The translations under genes and the position numbers were made by a program. Below, piece by piece: positions 57,535 through 64,000 of a stretch of 64,000 nucleotides of DNA. Under the pieces are notes generated by a model that made no database searches, was not told the DNA's origin, and saw only the letters and a program-made list of their open reading frames with translations. This DNA comes from Cryomorpha ignava (GTDB taxonomy: Bacteria; Bacteroidota; Bacteroidia; Flavobacteriales_D; Cryomorphaceae): assembly GCF_010686655.1 (NCBI RefSeq), contig NZ_JAAGVY010000007.1:62001-126000 (forward strand), in the 5' to 3' direction. Every line of letters starts with the position of its first letter. The first letter of the stretch is position 1.

Positions 57535-57929
57535 ATGCTATTGGGTCGATTTAGTTCCGGTGGCGAATACTTCGTTATTGGCGATTATGAATATGTTTTT
57601 TTTACCGATCACGGCGATATATCTGTTCTCAATCATGTACTCACCTATATTCGTGAAAACGAGCACGCCCGAAAACTCAAAATAGTATGGATTATTGAAA
57701 ACGCTGAAAACTTATCTGCCAAAGCTTTGCGCGATATTGATGATTTAGACCGTGCCTATCCCGACATTAAAATTGAAGTAGTTGAAGAAAAAGGCACATT
57801 TGGCCCATCAAAAATTAAAGAACTGTCAAATAGGTGGAAATTCCGATCAATTTTATGTTTATCGGTTCTCCAGGCGATAAGTTTCCGCATCGTGTAGAAG
57901 ATTTGGGTGGGGTGAGGTTGATTATTTGA
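57535..57929 (+). pseudogene. Hypothetical gene with a frameshift near 57838
   Basis: The first 100 codons (ATG 57535) read as a small alpha-beta protein (FSSGGEYFVIGDYEYVFF, VVEEKGTFGPSKIKELSNRW). The frame then changes at TGGAAATTCC: the used frame stops at 57897, while the shifted frame gives IPINFMFIGSPGDKFPH and ends GGVRLII at 57929, a far better continuation. One missing A in the A run at 57838-57840 explains it. It may be a real mutation or a sequencing error. The family has no function I can name. Confidence 0.7.
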
Positions 57930-58042
57930 TGTTGAGTGTGAAGTATTGCGTATAAAGTTGTGAGTACTGAGTATAATGGATAGATGATAAATTATGAGCA
58001 ATTTTTATAAATATGCGCTAACTTATATCCGAAAATGCTAAT

Positions 58043-58080
58043 TTGCCTATTGCCTATTGCCTATTGCCTATTGCCTATTG
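58043..58080. repeat. 7-bp tandem repeat TTGCCTA, five units
   Basis: Five perfect TTGCCTA units plus TTG. The last unit provides the TAG stop codon (58075-58077, minus) of the truncated ATPase. Confidence 0.95.
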
Positions 58081-58518
58081 AGAAATAATTCTTCCGTCTT
58101 CCATTGTGATTATTCGGTCGGTTTTGGCTGCAAAATCATGGTCGTGAGTTACAACGAGCAAAGATAGATTTCTGGAATGGCTCAATTCTTTAAAAATATT
58201 AAAAACGTTGTCAGAGTTCTTGCTGTCAAGGTTGCCGGTAGGCTCATCGCCCATAATTATAAGCGGATCGTTAATCAAAGCCCGCGCAATAGCCACTCTT
58301 TGCTTTTGTCCGCCTGATATCATTGAAGCTTTTTTGTTCGCTTGATTTTCTATTCCTAAAAGTTCCAGCTTATCCATGGCCAACTTACGAATTTCGGCTG
58401 GAGATTTTATCCCCAGTTTTCGGGCTGGCAGCATTACATTGTCAAGCACCGAAAACTCAGTTAATGGGTTAACCAACGAAAAGAGCGCAGTTTTAGGATT
58501 ACAAAACAATGTATGCAT
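58075..58518 (-). pseudogene. Truncated LolD-type ABC ATPase without Walker A
   Basis: The C-terminal part is well preserved: [31 protein letters not shown] signature, DEPTGNLD Walker B, VTHDHDF H-loop. The first roughly 90 residues, including the Walker A lysine, are absent, and the 18 codons before the homologous part do not match the family. No ABC sequence is visible upstream in any frame. It cannot bind ATP normally and is a remnant. Confidence 0.85.
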
Positions 58519-58663
58519 CGGTGTTTGATAAAATATTTTTCTACCAGTGAAATGAAACTTGGATGATGCCTTTTTTTGAAAATGCGAATTGAGGGAAAAA
58601 ATGAATTCTTCAGCTATTTAAAACACTTATATTCTTAGAAATTTAGAATTCTTTAAAATTTGT

Positions 58664-58671
58664 TAACTTTG
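58664..58671 (+). promoter_or_regulatory. Candidate -7 box of the 58695 gene
   Basis: TAACTTTG matches TAnnTTTG, 24 bp before the ATG; the -33 box is not clear. Confidence 0.45.
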
Positions 58672-58694
58672 GAATTCACCTAAAAAAACAAAAT

Positions 58695-59708
58695 ATGATG
58701 AGAAATTTACTTTACACATTCGGCTTTGTTGCATGTTCATTGATATCAAGCGCCCAAACAATCAATATCGGAGATATGACCCCGCAAATAGGTCATGTTT
58801 ATACCCAGGAAAACAGTGATTATGTTTCTCCTGGAACAAGTGGTGCGAACCAAACTTGGGATCTTTCAGGAATGACTACTAATCAGACGTTTACTACAAC
58901 AATCTCTAGCCCCGTAGGACTTCCCGGCGCGGAGGATTTTCCAAGTGCCACTTTTGCATCAGTAATACAAGGGCAAGAGTCCATTGGTTATTCAGCTGTT
59001 ATAAATAACAGAATTGAAATAGTTGGATTGTACACTCCCACTGCCTCTATGACTTATCCCAATCCTCAAACACAGTTACAATTTCCCCTATCATTTCAAT
59101 CCACCTATTCTGACACTTACGAGCGTAATGTTGATTTTGGCGGTGGTATTGGCAATCAGGAAATAGGCGAGGCTTCTACTATAGTAGATGGGTATGGCAC
59201 ATTGATTACACCTACCGGAACATATACTGATGTACTGCGATTGAAACAAGATGTCGAGGCCGACCTTAACACGACTTCGAATGGTCAAGTTATCTCTACA
59301 ATTCCATTTACCTCAGTAACATATGTCTTCATTAAGGTTGGATTTATTGTTCCTTTAGCGAGTATTGTTACTAGTGAATTTTCCGGACAAACTACAGAGT
59401 TTGCTACCTATTACATTAGCTCAACGGTTGGTCTGGATAAAGTGAGTCCCGTAAATAATATAACTATTTTCCCTGTGCCAATCGTGAATGATTTTACCGT
59501 AAACCTCAATCTTGAAGGTGCTGATAACGTTACTTTCGAACTATTTTCTATAGATGGAAGAATGGTTGCCCAGCTCGGTAAAGAATTTCTTCCCAAGGGA
59601 GAAAATACCCGATCATTTACTTTACCTCAAAGTACAGCAAGTGGCGTTTATTTATTGCAAATAAAAACTCCAGATTCTGCATTGATGAAGAAAATTCTGG
59701 TTCAGTAA
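58695..59708 (+). CDS. Secreted protein with T9SS type A sorting domain
   Basis: The 337-residue product has a signal peptide (cleavage near ISSAQ, residue 21), a beta-rich middle of unknown function (about 22-245), and a C-terminal T9SS type A domain of about 80 residues (NNITIFPVPIVNDFTV, ELFSIDGRMV, GVYLLQIKT, KKILVQ). The domain targets it through the T9SS encoded at 8954-14788. The middle region has no family I recognise. Confidence 0.88.
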   Translation: MMRNLLYTFGFVACSLISSAQTINIGDMTPQIGHVYTQENSDYVSPGTSGANQTWDLSGMTTNQTFTTTISSPVGLPGAEDFPSATFASVIQGQESIGYSAVINNRIEIVGLYTPTASMTYPNPQTQLQFPLSFQSTYSDTYERNVDFGGGIGNQEIGEASTIVDGYGTLITPTGTYTDVLRLKQDVEADLNTTSNGQVISTIPFTSVTYVFIKVGFIVPLASIVTSEFSGQTTEFATYYISSTVGLDKVSPVNNITIFPVPIVNDFTVNLNLEGADNVTFELFSIDGRMVAQLGKEFLPKGENTRSFTLPQSTASGVYLLQIKTPDSALMKKILVQ

Positions 59709-59727
59709 CCAGCTTTAAACGCTGATG

Positions 59728-59762
59728 AAAGAGCCGTCATTAAATGATGGCTCTTTTTTTTA
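59728..59762 (+). terminator. Intrinsic terminator
   Basis: AAAGAGCCGTCAT, TAA, ATGATGGCTCTTT with one mismatch and a T run; ends the 58695 gene. Confidence 0.9.
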
Positions 59763-59798
59763 CAAATCCAGCCCCTGTTTTCGCATTACTCATCTTTG

Positions 59799-59806
59799 TA
59801 CATTTG
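59799..59806 (+). promoter_or_regulatory. Candidate -7 box of the 59843 gene
   Basis: TACATTTG matches TAnnTTTG and lies 36 bp before the ATG. Confidence 0.5.
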
Positions 59807-59842
59807 CCGCCTTTATAATTCATTCTTACACAAACCATCTCT

Positions 59843-61000
59843 ATGAAATATTTTTTCCTGCTGTTTTCTTTTTCGATTTTCACTTTCGTGAATGCTCAAT
59901 CAATTGATGATCTAAATTTCGGTACAGACTCTACTTTTGATGTAGCCACCTGGAATATTGAGCATTTCCCCAAAAACGGGCAGACTACCATTAATTATGT
60001 GACAGATATGATTTATGCGCTCGATCTTGATTATATCGCCATGCAGGAAGTAGATAATCCGGCGCAGTTTGAGAGTTTTATAGCACAACTTGAAGGGTAC
60101 GAAGGTTTTTATCAGGAAAACGAATACGCGCGGCTGGGTGTAATCTATAAATCTGACTTAGTAGTCAATGATCTCTACCAGATTTTTACATCAAATCAAT
60201 ACGATATTGCGTTTTCGAGACCGCCAATCGTCATGGAAGTGGAATTTATGGGAGCCGATTTTGTTTTAATCAACAACCATTTTAAATGTTGTGGTGACGG
60301 ATATTTAGATACCAGTGATCCTTATGATGAAGAAAACAGACGTCGTGCAGCAAGCATTTATCTGAAAGATTATATCGATACTAATTTTCCCGCTGATAAT
60401 GTGATGGTTTTTGGTGACTTGAATGATATTCTCACCGACAATGTGGCTAATAATGTTTTTCAAAATTTTCTTGATGACTCTGAAAATTTTGTTTTTGCCG
60501 ATATGGATATTGCTACTTCTGCTTCCGCGAATTGGTCATACCCTAGTTGGCCCTCACACCTAGATCATATTTTGGTAACCAACGAACTCTTCGATGAGCT
60601 CGAAAATGCGGATACCGAAGTGGCGTGCTTAAAAATTGAGCAGGCTTTACCGGGTGGATGGAGTAGCTATGATTCAAATATTTCAGATCACCGGCCTGTT
60701 GCAATGCGGTTTACACCCAATGTTTTTGTCGGGGTGGAAAATGCTGTTTCACGTTCAAATTATTTTAGGAATTATCCAAATCCAATGGTGAATTCTACAA
60801 ATTTCCAATTTGATGCTTTAGATACCAAAGGTCAAATTAGGATTTTCAATGCTTTAGGGCAGGAAGTTGCATTGATTTCTGTAAATGCCGGACAGAAGAG
60901 TTTAAACTGGCGGACGCGTATTTTGTCTTCGGGAATTTATATCGCGCAATTGATTGATGAGCGTGGTGTTCGAGCTATTTCTAAATTGGTTGTGGAATAA
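59843..61000 (+). CDS. Secreted endonuclease/exonuclease/phosphatase-family protein with T9SS sorting domain
   Basis: After a signal peptide (FTFVNAQ, residue 19) comes an EEP fold: VATWNIEHFP (Asn), MQEVDN (metal Glu), INNHFKCCGDG (His), VFGDLNDI (Asp-Asn) and SDHRPVAMRF (Asp-His). All catalytic motifs are present, so it is probably an active extracellular nuclease or phosphodiesterase. The last 80 residues (YPNPMVNSTNFQF, RIFNALGQEVALI, GIYIAQLIDERGVRAISKLVVE in part) are a T9SS type A domain. Extracellular DNA use is a likely role. Confidence 0.9.
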   Translation: MKYFFLLFSFSIFTFVNAQSIDDLNFGTDSTFDVATWNIEHFPKNGQTTINYVTDMIYALDLDYIAMQEVDNPAQFESFIAQLEGYEGFYQENEYARLGVIYKSDLVVNDLYQIFTSNQYDIAFSRPPIVMEVEFMGADFVLINNHFKCCGDGYLDTSDPYDEENRRRAASIYLKDYIDTNFPADNVMVFGDLNDILTDNVANNVFQNFLDDSENFVFADMDIATSASANWSYPSWPSHLDHILVTNELFDELENADTEVACLKIEQALPGGWSSYDSNISDHRPVAMRFTPNVFVGVENAVSRSNYFRNYPNPMVNSTNFQFDALDTKGQIRIFNALGQEVALISVNAGQKSLNWRTRILSSGIYIAQLIDERGVRAISKLVVE

Positions 61001-61120
61001 TTTGAAGTCTGACCTCAAAGGTCTGTGATGACTTGGCGCCTTTTGAGTTGAAAATCTGCGCTTTCCGCTCAATACTATTTTGACAACAGTTAACTTGAGC
61101 CTTATATAAGAGAGTCTTCT

Positions 61121-61220
61121 GATTACTTCGTGATCCAGTAAATCGTTGCCCTTGTACCCAAGCAAAAACCCACATCCCTTGCTACGCCGGGATGTAGTTT
61201 TTTTATGCCCAAAATTTTTG
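61121..61220 (+). repeat. 100-bp repeat unit A with a terminator
   Basis: The unit starts GATTACTTCGTGATCCAG and ends ATGCCCAAAATTTTTG. It recurs directly at 61221 with a few changes, interrupted by the 352-bp element and resuming at 61651. Confidence 0.9.
61172..61204 (+). terminator. Terminator hairpin with a 10-nt loop (intact copy)
   Basis: ACATCCC, loop TTGCTACGCC, GGGATGT, AG, seven T. It lies after the EEP gene and is the uninterrupted counterpart of the split copy at 61272-61666. Confidence 0.8.
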
Positions 61221-61288
61221 GATTACTTCGTGATCCAGTAAATCATTGCCTTTGTACCCAAGCAAAAAGCCACATCCCTTGCTACGCC
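61221..61288 (+). repeat. Repeat unit B, left part
   Basis: Second copy of the 100-bp unit, ending with the 10-bp loop TTGCTACGCC (61279-61288) at the element boundary; its right part is 61651-61680. Confidence 0.9.
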
Positions 61289-61640
61289 CTAATCTCTATA
61301 CACATCTTTTTTCTGCCTTTGAATCCTTTGACTTATAAATCAATTTAATTGTCTGTGAATCAATGCCTGCACACACCCCAGCCCCTAAAGGGGAGCTGCC
61401 TCCGCACGGTCTATGGTTCCATTTGAAACCTTGAATTTCATGACACGAGGACTTCGTAGATAGGTTGATTTAAATGATAAAAATGGTCTCGTGGGTGAAA
61501 TGAGCGTTGGCGCCCTTCCTGCATCCGACGAGGCTTTTTGCCGAGAGGAATGCAAGGGCGCGGTAAAGCTTTGATGAACAGCGATTTATAAGGTCTGAAC
61601 ACCTAAAGACAATTTCGAGTACGATGTGTATAGAGATTAG
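61289..61640. mobile_element. 352-bp MITE-like non-autonomous element
   Basis: The ends are perfect 18-bp inverted repeats (CTAATCTCTATACACATC at 61289-61306; its complement at 61623-61640). The flanks are identical 10-bp direct repeats TTGCTACGCC (61279-61288, 61641-61650). The intact unit at 61121-61220 shows the empty site with one copy of those 10 bp. The interior has no transposase or long frame, a GC-rich imperfect hairpin (about 61509-61562) and AGCCCCTAAAGGGGAGCT. A transposase supplied in trans is inferred. Confidence 0.8.
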
Positions 61641-61659
61641 TTGCTACGCCGGGATGTAG

Positions 61660-61719
61660 TTTTTTTATGCCCAAAATTTTGCTCAAGCAAGCTTGGCAAA
61701 AAATGCGGGCATAAAAAAA
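61660..61719. repeat. 13-bp inverted repeat overlapping the tRNA-Val terminator
   Basis: TTTTTTTATGCCC (the tail of repeat unit B) pairs with GGGCATAAAAAAA (61707-61719); an inner TTTTGC/GCAAAA pair extends the structure. Confidence 0.7.
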
Positions 61720-61741
61720 CCTCATGCGAAAGCATGAGGTT
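61713..61741 (-). terminator. Terminator of tRNA-Val
   Basis: On the minus strand AACCTCATGC, TTTC loop, GCATGAGGTT and a T run. Confidence 0.9.
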
Positions 61742-61749
61742 TTTGCTTG

Positions 61750-61824
61750 TGGGCGATACTGGATTCGAACCAGTGACCCCCTGCTTGTAAGGCAGGTGCT
61801 CTGAACCAACTGAGCTAATCGCCC
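61750..61824 (-). tRNA. tRNA-Val (TAC)
   Basis: The 75-nt cloverleaf starts GGGCGATTAGCTCAG, has the anticodon arm CTGCCTTACAAGCAG with TAC, the T-loop GGTTCGAATCC, and ends ATCGCCCA. CCA is not encoded. Confidence 0.97.
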
Positions 61825-61845
61825 AAATTCCTTGTTTTGGGACTG

Positions 61846-61875
61846 CAAATATAGCCGAAATTTCAAAGTTGCAAA
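61846..61875 (-). promoter_or_regulatory. Promoter of tRNA-Val
   Basis: On the minus strand TTTG, 18 nt, TATATTTG, 22 nt before the tRNA. Confidence 0.75.
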
Positions 61876-62050
61876 CCCTATCAGGAAAATTTTTGAAAAT
61901 TTTTTGGCTCAAGAGGATTTTTAGGTTGATTTATAGAATCATAGCTTTAGAGTTTTCCGTTCAATTCCCGTCAGCTACCGCTAGTAAGGCTTATTTGCCG
62001 AATTAGGAAAAGGGTGCAAATATGTGAGAATAAGAACTTATTTTCGCCAC

Positions 62051-62824
62051 ATGTCTATTGCCAAACGATACATAGCATACCGTCGCCGAGCCATTAACCG
62101 CCACGGTGTGCACTCGCCGTTTGTGTATGACCTTATTGAAAACGTATTCCGAAAGAAACATTGGGAAAACAAAGTGGCGATTAAATGCTTGCGCAAAGAA
62201 CTTCGAAAAGATTATACAGGAATTGAGGTTGATGATTTGGGCGCTGGTTCACGCGTTAACAATAATCGCCAAATAAAGGTGAGCAAGATTCTCAAAGTGA
62301 GCACCACACCACTGCACAAATCGGCAATGCTGCAACGTCTGGTTGATTTCATGAACTATAAATCAATTCTTGAACTGGGCACAAATCTGGGCGTTACCAC
62401 TTCTGTGCTCGCTTCCGCGAAAGCGAAACCAAAACTTGTCTCAATTGAAGGAGCACCCGAACTAGCGGATCTTGCTGTTAAAAATCTGGAAAAACTCAAC
62501 CTCAAAGCCGAAATTATGGTTGGATCTTTTGAAGATACCTTAGATTTAGCTCTCGGCCAGTTTGAGAAATTAGATATGGCGTATATTGATGGAAATCACC
62601 GTAGAGATGCTACTCTGGCTTATTTTGATGCTATAAAAGAAAAAATGCATAACGATTCAGTTCTAATCATCGGTGATATTCACTGGAGCGACGGTATGGA
62701 AGAAGCCTGGGAATTGGTGAAAGCAAAGCCTGAAGTGCGCGTTACCATTGATCTTTTTGATATGGGGCTGGTTTTTTTCAGAAAGGAAATGACCCCTGAA
62801 CATTATACAATTTACTACTCATGA
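62051..62824 (+). CDS. Class I SAM-dependent methyltransferase (O-methyltransferase-like)
   Basis: The 257-residue protein starts [28 protein letters not shown], where the [11 protein letters not shown] motif (about 16-26) is typical of a Bacteroidota family. The SAM-binding motif is [12 protein letters not shown], followed by VSIEGAPE and [13 protein letters not shown] and [10 protein letters not shown]. The substrate is unknown. A GTG start at 62024 would add nine residues; the ATG fits the family better. It overlaps the ABC ATPase by 4 bp. Confidence 0.83.
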   Translation: MSIAKRYIAYRRRAINRHGVHSPFVYDLIENVFRKKHWENKVAIKCLRKELRKDYTGIEVDDLGAGSRVNNNRQIKVSKILKVSTTPLHKSAMLQRLVDFMNYKSILELGTNLGVTTSVLASAKAKPKLVSIEGAPELADLAVKNLEKLNLKAEIMVGSFEDTLDLALGQFEKLDMAYIDGNHRRDATLAYFDAIKEKMHNDSVLIIGDIHWSDGMEEAWELVKAKPEVRVTIDLFDMGLVFFRKEMTPEHYTIYYS

Positions 62825-63531
62825 GCGATTCATTAATTAAAGTACGCGATTTAGCCAAGATTTATCAAATTGGAAACCAGGAAGTTCAAGCCTTGCGGAG
62901 CATAGATCTGGATATTCAAAAAAACGAATACGTGGCGCTAATGGGGCCTTCGGGAAGCGGAAAGTCAACCCTGATGAATATCCTGGGCTGCCTGGACACA
63001 CCAACCCGCGGAACCTACTTTTTGAATGGTCAGGATGTAAGCAAAAAAGAAGACGATGAGCTCGCCGAAGTGCGAAACCGTGAAATTGGATTCGTATTTC
63101 AAACGTTTAACCTTTTGCCGCGCTATTCAGCTCTCGAGAATGTGGCTCTTCCACTCATCTACAAAGGCGTTGGAAAAACAGAACGACTGGAGCGTGCTCG
63201 CGAGGTACTGACGCAGGTAGGGCTGGGAGATAGAATGGATCACAAACCAAATGAACTTTCAGGAGGGCAGCGTCAGCGTGTGGCCGTTGCTCGTGCATTG
63301 GTAAACAAGCCCTCTATCATACTGGCCGATGAGCCCACCGGAAACCTGGATTCCAAAACTTCTTATGAAATTATGGCGCTTCTTGACGATATTCACCACC
63401 TGGGAAATACGATTATTCTGGTAACGCACGAAGAGGATATTGCGCTAAGGGCGAAGCGGATAGTGAGGTTGAGAGATGGGGTGGTAGAAAGCGATAATCC
63501 GGTAGAATCGGTGGCAACGACCGACTCGTAA
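62821..63531 (+). CDS. LolD/MacB-type ABC transporter ATP-binding protein
   Basis: The 236-residue ATPase has Walker [10 protein letters not shown], the Q-loop [17 protein letters not shown], signature [15 protein letters not shown], Walker [16 protein letters not shown] and H-loop VTHEED. It belongs to the MacB/LolD branch that pairs with FtsX-type permeases; the permease at 56245 is a possible partner but is separated by 5 kb. It overlaps the methyltransferase (ATGA). Confidence 0.92.
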   Translation: MSDSLIKVRDLAKIYQIGNQEVQALRSIDLDIQKNEYVALMGPSGSGKSTLMNILGCLDTPTRGTYFLNGQDVSKKEDDELAEVRNREIGFVFQTFNLLPRYSALENVALPLIYKGVGKTERLERAREVLTQVGLGDRMDHKPNELSGGQRQRVAVARALVNKPSIILADEPTGNLDSKTSYEIMALLDDIHHLGNTIILVTHEEDIALRAKRIVRLRDGVVESDNPVESVATTDS

Positions 63532-63551
63532 ATCTATCCTTATTGCATTTC

Positions 63552-64000
63552 TTACCGAACCAAATCAACGAAGCCTTTCAGGATCGTGGGTTCTCCATAA
63601 ATATAATTTTTAACCACTACGATATAAGCATAAGAATCAGGACTTTGTAGTTCGCCTTTGTAAGTACCGTCCCAACCCTCATCTATACTATTGGTTTGAA
63701 ATATCTGCTCTCCCCACCTGTTGTAAATGCTAAACGACTGTAAGGACTCTATTCCCCATCCTTTTACAAAAACTTTGTCGTTAATGCCATCGCCATTAGG
63801 TGTAAACGCATCTGGCAAACCAGCCGTCGCCACTTCCAATATTTCGAAATAGAAATAGGAATCGGTAGAGAAACACCCCAATGTATCAGTAATTGTAAGG
63901 GTATAGATTCTATCTTCGAGCGGGGTGAAAATAGTGCCGGGGCAGGTACTGCATTCCAATTCGATATTTGGAGTCCATTCATAGGTGTAGCCCGCGCCCA
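63552..64000 (-). CDS. T9SS type B sorting (gliding-associated C-terminal) protein, partial
   Basis: The frame is open to the right edge, so only the C-terminal 148 residues are visible. It shows a PKD-like end (YEWTPNIELEC, IYTLTITDTLGC), then the type B domain: LPDAFTPNGDGINDKVFVKG, FSIYNRWGEQIFQTNS, GWDGTYKGE and YAYIVVVKN in a typical 85-residue arrangement. Such domains end large secreted or surface proteins that cross the outer membrane by T9SS. What precedes it is outside the window. Confidence 0.92.
   Translation of the reverse strand, partial: GAGYTYEWTPNIELECSTCPGTIFTPLEDRIYTLTITDTLGCFSTDSYFYFEILEVATAGLPDAFTPNGDGINDKVFVKGWGIESLQSFSIYNRWGEQIFQTNSIDEGWDGTYKGELQSPDSYAYIVVVKNYIYGEPTILKGFVDLVR

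Noticed and set aside
61603-61912. Minus-strand frames across tRNA-Val
   Set aside because: They translate the tRNA and its terminator and cannot be protein genes.

Overview
The window comes from a Bacteroidota genome, most likely the order Flavobacteriales; the genus cannot be named. The evidence is a complete gldK-gldL-gldM-gldN type IX secretion (T9SS) locus with a PorP/SprF gene, secreted proteins with T9SS C-terminal domains, an ATP synthase epsilon subunit reduced to its beta domain, Bacteroidota promoters (TTTG, 18-21 nt, TAnnTTTG) in front of many genes and all three tRNAs, and almost no Shine-Dalgarno sequences. The DNA is AT-rich and mostly housekeeping; there is no CRISPR array, rRNA operon, prophage or recognisable defence island.

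Layout. 1-5100 (minus strand): the groS 5' end, then secG, a TPR gene, lptE, a sigma-54 activator and miaB. 5213-14788 (plus): topA, a degenerate arginase-family gene, porP and gldKLMN, the motor and outer-membrane core of T9SS. 14860-19353: an ABC-F ATPase, a polysaccharide deacetylase, a glycosyltransferase and a tiny ORF. 19540-20080: initiator tRNA with a decayed second copy and four palindromic tandem repeats in its leader. 20092-29136: era, der, metK, a gldA-like ATPase, rsgA, dtd, mazG-like and maeB. 29623-31516: atpC and atpD with a long hairpin between them. 31697-37514: ribF and a thiamine-salvage neighbourhood (thiamine-binding protein, PnuC transporter, NadR-like kinase, TPP riboswitch, TonB receptor). 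37670-40012: an orphan histidine kinase, a secreted protein, a methyltransferase and tRNA-Phe. 40068-47741: coaX, an outer-membrane protein, a TPR protein, lptC, a small membrane protein, a CBS/CorC protein and a PpiD-like foldase. 47860-48803: a PadR regulator with a GldL-like membrane protein. 48968-56039: rodA, mrdA, mreD, mreC, mreB and purH, the elongation machinery for cell shape. 56245-64000: an FtsX-type permease, two broken genes, two T9SS cargo proteins, a repeat-rich intergenic island with tRNA-Val, a methyltransferase, a LolD/MacB-type ATPase and a partial T9SS type B adhesin-like gene.

The genes form a cell-envelope theme: Sec export (secG), LPS transport (lptE, lptC), foldases, T9SS, wall elongation and lipoprotein-type ABC components. 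The most unusual DNA is non-coding. A 352-bp MITE-like element with 18-bp perfect terminal inverted repeats and a 10-bp target duplication sits exactly in the loop of a terminator hairpin whose uninterrupted copy lies about 100 bp away. There are also several simple repeats of exactly 7-bp period with unrelated units, a 43-bp palindromic tandem repeat, and a repeat-expanded initiator-tRNA leader.
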